Both the position numbers and the translations under genes were made by a program. Under the pieces are notes generated by a model. The model was not told the DNA's origin, made no database searches, and saw nothing but the letters and a program-made list of their open reading frames with translations. From positions 1 to 25,600 of the forward strand of contig DASWLV010000202.1 of the NCBI GenBank assembly GCA_036400075.1: a DNA stretch of 25,600 bases, given 5' to 3'. Source of the stretch: JALZCH01 sp036400075. GTDB lineage: Bacteria; Acidobacteriota; Blastocatellia; Pyrinomonadales; Pyrinomonadaceae. Positions 14,877 through 20,917 of this stretch are shown here, in pieces (the first letter of the stretch is position 1; each line of letters starts with the position of its first letter).

Positions 14877-17330
14877 TTATTTATTTTTAGCAATCAGCCC
14901 GCCTTGGTCGCCTCCGCGCGCGGCATTTGAATTAATGCCGTCAAGATTTTGAATTATTGCGGGCTGCGTCACTTCCGATTCCAAAGCAGCGTTTAAGACA
15001 TCGGAAACGCGCTTTGCGAAAGTGAAATTAAGCTCTTTTCGCACGTCTCCGGGAATGTCTTCGATGTCGGCTTCGTTGCGTTCAGGCAAAATAATGTGCC
15101 TGATTCCGGCGCGATGTGCCGCCAGAACTTTTTCCTTGATGCCGCCGACCGGAAACACCAAGCCGGAAAGCGTGATTTCGCCGGTCATTGAAGTGTCGTT
15201 GCGCACCTTTCTGCCCGTGTAAAGCGACGCCAGAGCCGAAGCCATTGTGACGCCCGCGCTCGGACCGTCTTTCGGAATTCCGCCGGCGGGAACGTGGACG
15301 TGAACGCCGTTTTGTTTAATCAGATTTGCGTCAATGCCAAATTCGGCGGCGTGCGACCAGAGATAGCTTTGCGCCGCCTGCGCCGATTCCTGCATCACTT
15401 GTCCCAATTGTCCGGTCATTTTCAAACCTGAGCTTCCCGGCAGCAGCGTGGCTTCGATAAAAAGAACTTCGCCGCCCATTTGCGTCCAAGCCATTCCGGT
15501 TGCCACGCCGACCGGCAATTCGGCGCGCGCTTCTTCCGGGTAAAATCTGGGCGCGCCGAGATATTCGCGCACTTCGCCGACATCAACCGTTTGTTGTTGG
15601 ATTTCGCCGGTCGCAATCCGCAATGCAACTTTGCGAACCACGTTTCCGATTGTGCGTTCGAGCTGTCGAACGCCCGCCTCGCGCGTATAGCGCGAAATCA
15701 ACAGATTGAGCGCCGCGTCCGTAATCGAAAATTGTTCGGGAGTTAAACCGTTTTCTCCGGTTTGTCGTTCAACGAGATATTGCTTGGCGATATTGAGCTT
15801 TTCCGCGTCCGAATAACCGGCAAGCTGAATAATCTCCATTCGGTCGCGGAGCGGGGCGCTAATCGGCGCGAGATCATTTGCCGTCGCGATAAAAAACACT
15901 TTCGACAAATCAAACGGCAAATCAATGTAATGGTCGCGGAAAGCGTTGTTTTGCTGCGGGTCTAAAATTTCCAGAAGAGCCGAAGCCGGATCGCCGCGAA
16001 AATCGTTGCCGAGTTTATCAATCTCGTCGAGCATAATCACAGGGTTTTTCACTTGGGCGCGCCGCAGAGACTGTACGATTCTGCCCGGCATTGCGCCGAT
16101 GTAAGTCCGGCGATGCCCGCGTAATTCAGCTTCATCGCGCATTCCGCCGAGCGAAAATCTTTCAAAAACTCTTCCCAAAGCGCGGGCGATTGATTTCCCC
16201 AAAGAAGTTTTACCTACTCCAGGCGGTCCGACGAAACACAAAATCGGGCTTTTCGTTCCCGGTTTTAATTTAATAACCGCGAGAAATTCCAAAATGCGTT
16301 CTTTGATGTCTTCCAGACCGTAATGGTCCTCGTCAAGAATTTTTCTGGCTTCATTTAAATCCAATTTATCTTCGGATTCTTTTTTCCAGGGCAATTCCAA
16401 AATATATTCGAGATAAGTGCGAATAACGTGATAATCCGGCGCGGCTTGCGGCAGTTTTTCCATCCGGCGCAATTCGCGCTCGGCTTCTTTTCGCACGTCT
16501 TCGGGTAAATCCGCCGTGTCGAGTCGTTCGCGCAATTGCCCGGCTTCGGCTTTTTCGCCGCCTTCGTCGTCTTCGCCGAGTTCTTTTTGAATCGCTTTTA
16601 ATTGCTGGCGGAGAATGTAATCGCGCTGCGCTTTGTCCATTTCGGTCTGCGCTTCGGTCGCAATTTTCGAGCGAATCTGCATAATCTCAAGCTCGTGCGC
16701 GAGCGCGCCGTGAGCTAATTGCAGCAATTCATCAACCGTATCGGCTTCGAGCATTTTCTGCTCGTGCTCGACGCCGAGAGTCATCACCGAACCGAGAAAA
16801 TATGCAATCTGCACCGGATCGTTCGCGTTCATCACCGCCATCCGAATCTCCGGCGGAACTTGCGGCAGCAGCGCCAGAGCCTGTTGAATCATTCCCTGAA
16901 CGTTGCGTTTTAAGGCTTCGACTTCATCATGATTTCTAATTGTTAAATCCGGCAAAACTTCGATATTCGCCTGCAAAAACGGCTCTTCCTGATTCCAGGA
17001 AACAACGCGCACGCGCTCAGCGCCCTGCACAATTAGTTGCAGAGTGCTGTCGTCCGAGCGCATCATTCGTTTGACGGCGACGAGCGTTCCGACTTCGTAA
17101 AGATCGGTTGGTTTGGCTTCCTGCCCAGTGATGCCTTCGGTTTTGATCGTGATGCAGGCGAGCAGTTTTTCTTCCGAAGCGAGCGACGCTTCGACCGCTC
17201 TGACCGAGCGCGGACGCCCGACTGTTAAAGGAATAATTGTTTCGGGGAAAAGCGTCGTTTGCTGCAAAGGCAAAACGGCGATATCAAATCGCTCGCCCGA
17301 CTTTTTATCCGTTGTATTTTCTTCTGCCAT
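14877..17330 (-). CDS. lon: ATP-dependent Lon protease
   Basis: This 817-residue protein is a full-length LonA. The N-terminal substrate-binding domain covers about residues 14-210 (AVLPLQQTTLFPETIIPLTV). A helical segment follows, then the AAA+ module with Walker A GPPGVGKTS near 367-375, Walker B VIMLDEIDKLG near 427-437 and a sensor region ATANDLAPI. The C-terminal peptidase domain has the Ser-Lys dyad: Ser691 in DGPSAG and Lys734 in GGIKEKV, 43 residues apart as in E. coli Lon. It forms a cytoplasmic hexamer that degrades misfolded and regulatory proteins. It follows the subtilase gene by 62 bp on the same strand, downstream of Hsp20, so it may be transcribed with that stress block or from its own promoter. 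No CIRCE-type operator was seen. Confidence 0.97.
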   Translation of the reverse strand: MAEENTTDKKSGERFDIAVLPLQQTTLFPETIIPLTVGRPRSVRAVEASLASEEKLLACITIKTEGITGQEAKPTDLYEVGTLVAVKRMMRSDDSTLQLIVQGAERVRVVSWNQEEPFLQANIEVLPDLTIRNHDEVEALKRNVQGMIQQALALLPQVPPEIRMAVMNANDPVQIAYFLGSVMTLGVEHEQKMLEADTVDELLQLAHGALAHELEIMQIRSKIATEAQTEMDKAQRDYILRQQLKAIQKELGEDDEGGEKAEAGQLRERLDTADLPEDVRKEAERELRRMEKLPQAAPDYHVIRTYLEYILELPWKKESEDKLDLNEARKILDEDHYGLEDIKERILEFLAVIKLKPGTKSPILCFVGPPGVGKTSLGKSIARALGRVFERFSLGGMRDEAELRGHRRTYIGAMPGRIVQSLRRAQVKNPVIMLDEIDKLGNDFRGDPASALLEILDPQQNNAFRDHYIDLPFDLSKVFFIATANDLAPISAPLRDRMEIIQLAGYSDAEKLNIAKQYLVERQTGENGLTPEQFSITDAALNLLISRYTREAGVRQLERTIGNVVRKVALRIATGEIQQQTVDVGEVREYLGAPRFYPEEARAELPVGVATGMAWTQMGGEVLFIEATLLPGSSGLKMTGQLGQVMQESAQAAQSYLWSHAAEFGIDANLIKQNGVHVHVPAGGIPKDGPSAGVTMASALASLYTGRKVRNDTSMTGEITLSGLVFPVGGIKEKVLAAHRAGIRHIILPERNEADIEDIPGDVRKELNFTFAKRVSDVLNAALESEVTQPAIIQNLDGINSNAARGGDQGGLIAKNK

Positions 17331-17392
17331 AATAAAAATACGTGCTTAAATTGGATTTTGCTCAAGCTTTAAGTGAATATTTCAGACGAAGG

Positions 17393-19030
17393 TTAAGCCT
17401 GAGACCATGCGGCAAAAGCGTCAACCAAGCCTGCTCCCGTCGCTCCATCATCGCCGCCTGATGCGGGCATTCCTCCCCGATTTTCATTGCTTGCCGAATT
17501 TCCCGTCCCGTTTACAACGTCGCGACAGGTACGTCGCAAAATGCTTTTTATCTCAGTCGGCGCTAATTGCGGATTTTTTTCCAGCAGCAAAGCGCAAACT
17601 CCGGCTAACTGCGGCGCGGATGCCGACGTGCCGCTAAAAACGCCCCAGCCGTCGTTATTTGATGTCCCGTCGTGGAGCGAATTACCGCGGTCAATCTCGC
17701 AGCCGGACTGAACCGGCAGCATAATATAATCCGCGTGATTCGCAGCTAATCCGACCAAGCCGCAAAAATCGGGAACACGTCTTCCCGAATAAATTCTGCT
17801 TTCAAACGCACTGGCGTAATCCGAAGCCTGCATTGCTCCGTTCAATTCAACATAGACGCCTCCGGCGGAGATGACTTCGGGCATCATTCCGGGAAATGAA
17901 ACGTGTCCGTTACCGGCTGAAAAAACGACGATAATTCCGCTGGCGACGGCGGCTGCGATTTCGGCTTCGAGCGCCCTCAATCCGTTCGGAAGCCGGGTCA
18001 AATGATCGTTGCTTATTCTCCGTCCGGTTTGAGGATTGGTCGGGCAAAGATCATATCCAAGACTCACCGAAACAACGTCGGGATTATGCCTGAGGGCTTC
18101 CTGGAAACCTTCCAGAACGCTGGCTCCATTATTCGGAGCTTCTTCGTTATCAAGTTTAATTCCGATAAAAGTCACGTCCGGCGCAACGGCTAACAAATTT
18201 GCCGACTCGCCCGTTCCGTGTCCGTTGCCGTCAAGCTCGTGGTGCGTTGCGCCCGGAGCCAGCACGACCGAAGTGTTATAGCCTCTTTCCTGAAAATACG
18301 GATGCCCGAAAGCGAATCCGCTGTCAATCATCGCAACCCGGACGCCTTTGCCGGTCGTTCCGTTCCGATGTACTTTCGCTGCATTGAGCAAAGTGACAAC
18401 GTCATCAACTCGTAAATGGTGATAATTAACTCGCGGCGGAACAGGCGATGGCAGCGTCGGAGAAAAGCGTTGATTTAAATAAATGTGATTCCACTGAATA
18501 TACGCGTCGTCAATCAGCCCGGACAGTTCGGCGGGCGGATTCCACGGTGCGCCTTCCGGCGGATAATAAACCGCGTTTGCAGACAGCCGCGCTTGGGGCA
18601 TTTCGGAAGCCTGTGCAAACGGAGCCAACACGGTCCCGAAAAGTTTTTCATAATCTTTGCGGTTACAGCGCACGGATGCCGTTAACTGCCCTCGATTGGT
18701 GACGACGAAGCCGTTCTTCTGCAGATATTCGAGCGCCCTTTCGATCGTTTCGGGCGCTGGCACAAATTCTTCGGCGACGGCGGCTGACATTCTGGCGGTA
18801 AACTTTGTCGGACCGATTTCGCCAAGCGCCCGCGGAAAAGTAATCGCAACGCGCAGAGTATCGGACGGCTCGCCGATGCCTGCCTCATTCATCGCCTCGA
18901 CTTCTTCTGTCAGTTTTTCTCTTTGCTTATCCCGCACATCTGCCTGCGGGGTTTCCGCCTGCGTTCGTTTCGAAGCCGACGCGGATTTCGCCTTTGCCGA
19001 GTTCTTTTTTGTCGTTTTCTTTGTAGCCAT
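17393..19030 (-). CDS. Subtilisin-family (S8) serine protease with prokumamolisin-like prodomain
   Basis: The 545-residue protein has no signal peptide. Residues 1-45 form a Lys/Ala/Ser-rich basic tail. Residues about 58-180 look like a prodomain with prokumamolisin-like features: TIERALEYLQKNGFVVTN, a Lys-Leu-Phe-Gly motif (131-132 FG) and PPAELSGLIDD (165-175). The catalytic domain has the S8 triad: Asp236 (VAMIDSGF), His271 (DGNGHGTGES) and Ser469 (FSGTSASAP), plus oxyanion Asn374 (FSAGNG). A sedolisin (S53) Glu-Asp-Ser set is not seen, so the mix of an S8 core with an S53-style propeptide is notable. The gene lies 17 bp after a small gene whose product resembles this prodomain. It is likely intracellular or leaves by an atypical route, and its role may be protein quality control given the Hsp20 and Lon neighbours. 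Confidence 0.92.
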   Translation of the reverse strand: MATKKTTKKNSAKAKSASASKRTQAETPQADVRDKQREKLTEEVEAMNEAGIGEPSDTLRVAITFPRALGEIGPTKFTARMSAAVAEEFVPAPETIERALEYLQKNGFVVTNRGQLTASVRCNRKDYEKLFGTVLAPFAQASEMPQARLSANAVYYPPEGAPWNPPAELSGLIDDAYIQWNHIYLNQRFSPTLPSPVPPRVNYHHLRVDDVVTLLNAAKVHRNGTTGKGVRVAMIDSGFAFGHPYFQERGYNTSVVLAPGATHHELDGNGHGTGESANLLAVAPDVTFIGIKLDNEEAPNNGASVLEGFQEALRHNPDVVSVSLGYDLCPTNPQTGRRISNDHLTRLPNGLRALEAEIAAAVASGIIVVFSAGNGHVSFPGMMPEVISAGGVYVELNGAMQASDYASAFESRIYSGRRVPDFCGLVGLAANHADYIMLPVQSGCEIDRGNSLHDGTSNNDGWGVFSGTSASAPQLAGVCALLLEKNPQLAPTEIKSILRRTCRDVVNGTGNSASNENRGGMPASGGDDGATGAGLVDAFAAWSQA

Positions 19031-19047
19031 CTGAAATTCTCCTTAAA

Positions 19048-19386
19048 TTAAAAATAATGACGCGAGAGCCTCCGAGCCGGCGGTACGATAGCAATGTTTT
19101 CGACAAATTCCTCAAGCTCAGCGGGCGTGGACAATTCCTCCGCGGAAAAATGTCCGCCGGGCGCGCCGAAATCTCGTTCGGTCGGCAATTCCGGGGCAGT
19201 TTCTTCGGCAGGAATACCGAAAATCCGGGCAAAGGTTTCAGCCGGAACTTTACCCGATAAGCTGGCGTTTCCGGCACCGGTAATTTCAATTCCCAGATCG
19301 GACGCAATTTTTTCCGTTTGAGCTGCGCTTTCAGGGTTTCTCCGGGCTTCCCGCAACAAAATGGCAATATTTACAGTGTCACTCAT
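19048..19386 (-). CDS. Small protein resembling the prodomain of the adjacent subtilase
   Basis: The 112-residue protein has no signal peptide and no catalytic motif. Residues 31-57 align without gaps to prodomain residues 106-132 of the downstream protease. Both have Gly, then Thr four residues on, a Gly, and a terminal Phe-Gly exactly 25 residues after the first Gly. A second shared block follows about 31-34 residues later: TPAELEEFVENIAI here, PPAELSGLIDDAYI in the protease. Identity is low (about 6 of 27 in the first block), so homology is an inference. Its ATG overlaps the Hsp20 stop by 8 bp and its stop is 17 bp from the protease start, so all three are translationally linked. It may act in trans as an inhibitor or intramolecular-chaperone substitute for the protease. 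Confidence 0.72.
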   Translation of the reverse strand: MSDTVNIAILLREARRNPESAAQTEKIASDLGIEITGAGNASLSGKVPAETFARIFGIPAEETAPELPTERDFGAPGGHFSAEELSTPAELEEFVENIAIVPPARRLSRHYF

Positions 19387-19768
19387 TTTCTTTCTCCTTA
19401 TTCGGAAAACTCCTCAGATGAATTATCAGCAATCCATCGTGATAGTTATATTCGAGCTTCGCGCCGTCAATCGAGCGCGGAAAATTGAGCGTTTTTTCAA
19501 ACCGGCTGTAAGTTATTTCAAGCTGGTGATAGCTGACGCAATCGCCGCAGTCGCCATCGCGCCGCGTTCCGGCAATGTAAAGCGTATCGCCCTGAATATC
19601 AATTTCCACGTCTTCGAGCGAAACGCCTGCCAACTCGACTTTCACAATCCAGCCCTCGCGCGATTGATAAACATCCGCCGCCGGATACCACAATCTGCCC
19701 GAAGGTTTTGTCTGCCGCGCCCAGCCCGGCGGCAACATTTGAAAATAACGATTTATTGATTCCGCCAC
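19379..19768 (-). CDS. Hsp20/alpha-crystallin small heat-shock protein
   Basis: A GTG start at 19768 gives 129 residues; Met at 19738 is a shorter alternative. The frame stays open to 19831, but that extension is encoded by a low-complexity inverted repeat and is rejected. The alpha-crystallin domain covers about 28-120, with YPAADVYQSREGWIVKVELA, LEDVEIDIQGDTLYIAG, YSRFEKTLNFPRSID and the closing DGLLIIHLR. The C-terminal tail is short and charged (KEKENE) and lacks an evident I-x-I motif. The loop has an unusual CGDC (Cys74, Cys77). It should hold unfolding proteins in the cytoplasm. It overlaps the propeptide-like gene by 8 bp and is followed by protease genes, a logical holdase-protease arrangement. 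Confidence 0.92.
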   Translation of the reverse strand: MAESINRYFQMLPPGWARQTKPSGRLWYPAADVYQSREGWIVKVELAGVSLEDVEIDIQGDTLYIAGTRRDGDCGDCVSYHQLEITYSRFEKTLNFPRSIDGAKLEYNYHDGLLIIHLRSFPNKEKENE

Positions 19769-19775
19769 AATAATT

Positions 19776-19847
19776 AAAAGATGAATGATGAATGATGAAT
19801 GATGAACTGTTTTTAATTCATCGTTCATCATTCATCATTCATCTTTT
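19776..19847. repeat. Inverted repeat of GATGAAT words, 31-bp arms
   Basis: Arms 19776-19806 and 19817-19847 are reverse complements with one mismatch and a 10-base loop. Each arm is made of tandem GATGAAT/GATGAAC words. The right arm overlaps the stop codon and last residues of the CBS gene, and the structure ends shortly before the Hsp20 start. It could limit read-through or mark an RNA-processing site between the two genes. Confidence 0.88.
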
Positions 19848-20312
19848 CTTCCAAAACGCCGCGCCGCTTGAGATTTCCTCCAGCGCTTCGGCGATTTCGC
19901 GTTCGTCTTCCATTTCGAGCGCGATGTCGGCGAGCGACAAAATGCCTTTGAGCTTTCCGGCGTCGTCAACGACCGGAATTCTCCGAATCTGCTTGTCGCT
20001 CATTAGACGAATCGCTTGAAAAACAAAATCGTCCGGCTTGACCGAGAACGTTTCGGTCGTCATTACGTCTCGGACCTCCGTTTGCCAATCTAATTTGTCG
20101 GCGACCGCGCGCACGACAATATCGCGGTCGGTGACGATTCCGACGAGCTTGCCGCTGTCATCAACAACCGGCACCGCGCCCATATCGCCTTCGCGCATCA
20201 TTTGGGCGACTTCATGCAAAGTCATTTGCGGCGTCGCCGATTTGACGCTGCTCGTCATAATCGAACGGCAGCGCAATCTCTCACCGCTTGTTTCCGATCC
20301 GCCGGTTTTCAT
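19839..20312 (-). CDS. Tandem CBS-domain protein
   Basis: The 157-residue protein is two CBS motifs with short tails: residues about 18-72 (IMTSSVKSATPQMTLHEVAQ ... GAVPVVDDSGKLVGIVTDRD) and about 82-137 (VMTTETFSVKPDDFVFQAIR ... RRIPVVDDAGKLKGILSLAD). Such pairs bind adenine nucleotides and act as energy or redox sensors, usually as dimers in the cytoplasm. Stand-alone proteins of this type have no enzymatic activity. It is the first gene of the minus-strand run that continues with Hsp20, the propeptide-like protein and two proteases, though the hairpin after it may reduce coupling. The partner protein is unknown. Confidence 0.93.
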   Translation of the reverse strand: MKTGGSETSGERLRCRSIMTSSVKSATPQMTLHEVAQMMREGDMGAVPVVDDSGKLVGIVTDRDIVVRAVADKLDWQTEVRDVMTTETFSVKPDDFVFQAIRLMSDKQIRRIPVVDDAGKLKGILSLADIALEMEDEREIAEALEEISSGAAFWKKR

Positions 20313-20380
20313 TTCAATTTAGAATATAAACTTTCGACAGCGAGTGTTCAAACTGTTTTCGTTTTGCAGCCTCTTGCCTA

Positions 20381-20409
20381 ATCTAAAATCTAAAATCTAA
20401 AATCTAAAA
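20381..20409. repeat. ATCTAAA heptamer tandem repeat
   Basis: Four exact copies of the 7-base word ATCTAAA lie just before the Rieske start codon, where the ribosome-binding site would be expected. No GGAG-like site is present there. It resembles the short tandemly repeated heptamers described from cyanobacteria in style only. Confidence 0.85.
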
Positions 20410-20414
20410 CATAA

Positions 20415-20762
20415 ATGGGAAAATGTTACGACAATCCGCGCAAACCGGAGCGCAAAGGCGAAAAAGTGACTGTCGGCGGCATTGAAGCGCTTCCGCCGGG
20501 GCGGGGCGCGACCGTCGAATTAAACGACGGCGCGGAAGTCGCGCTCTTTAACGTCAGCGGAAAATTTTACGCGATTGAAAATTTCTGTCCGCACAAAGCC
20601 GCGCCGCTCGCCGATTCACGTCTGTACGGTCACATCGTCGAGTGCGAGCTGCACAATTGGCGTTTTGACGTGACCAGCGGCGAATGTTTTACGAAAAAAG
20701 GCTGCTCGATTGAATCTTACGAAGTGGTCATCGAAGACGAGATGATTAAAATTGTGATTTAA
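20415..20762 (+). CDS. Rieske [2Fe-2S] ferredoxin-like protein
   Basis: The 115-residue protein is a single Rieske domain of the soluble NirD/ferredoxin type. The cluster ligands are Cys58 and His60 (FCPHKAAPL) and Cys77 and His80 (CELHNWRFD), with 16 residues between the two pairs, the normal spacing. No transmembrane helix or signal peptide is present, so it is cytoplasmic. These proteins pass electrons to oxygenases or reductases, but no such enzyme is encoded nearby, so its partner is unknown. It is divergent from the CBS gene (102 bp gap) and convergent with the mannosidase. The start ATG directly follows an ATCTAAA repeat without a visible ribosome-binding site. Confidence 0.93.
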   Translation: MGKCYDNPRKPERKGEKVTVGGIEALPPGRGATVELNDGAEVALFNVSGKFYAIENFCPHKAAPLADSRLYGHIVECELHNWRFDVTSGECFTKKGCSIESYEVVIEDEMIKIVI

Positions 20763-20793
20763 ACGACAAAGCTGTCTCGCAAATGAAAAAACG

Positions 20794-20891
20794 AAAACTA
20801 TCAACTGTAAACTTTAAACTGTAAACTGTCTTGGAAGAGAAAACGTTTCTGCGAAATAGTTTATAGTTCAGAGTTTACAGTTGATAGTTTT
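20794..20891. repeat. Inverted repeat of AACTGTAAACT words between convergent genes
   Basis: Arms 20794-20813 and 20872-20891 are exact 20-base reverse complements. The left arm continues with further AAACTGTAAACT copies to about 20829, giving partial extra pairing. It lies between the convergent Rieske and mannosidase stops, so it could act as a two-way terminator, although the spacer is long. Confidence 0.85.
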
Positions 20892-20917
20892 GTCGAATTC
20901 CGGCTTCTTTAAGTTTT

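Noticed and set aside
15480..15746. Plus-strand open frames within lon and the subtilase
   Set aside because: They run antisense to well-supported genes, have no ribosome-binding sites and encode Arg-rich, unconserved-looking peptides.
17632..17650. Another AACGCCCC box
   Set aside because: It lies inside the subtilase coding sequence and lacks the CTATCA half.
17393..19030. Assignment of the protease to sedolisins (S53) because of the prodomain and GTSAS motif
   Set aside because: Clear Asp-Ser-Gly and Gly-His-Gly-Thr motifs and an oxyanion Asn place the catalytic core in S8.
19769..19831. Longer N-terminus for Hsp20
   Set aside because: The extension is encoded by the GATGAAT inverted repeat and shows no resemblance to Hsp20 N-termini.
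20381..20409. CRISPR array
   Set aside because: The repeat unit is only 7 bp with no spacers; it is a simple tandem repeat. No CRISPR-like spacing was seen elsewhere.
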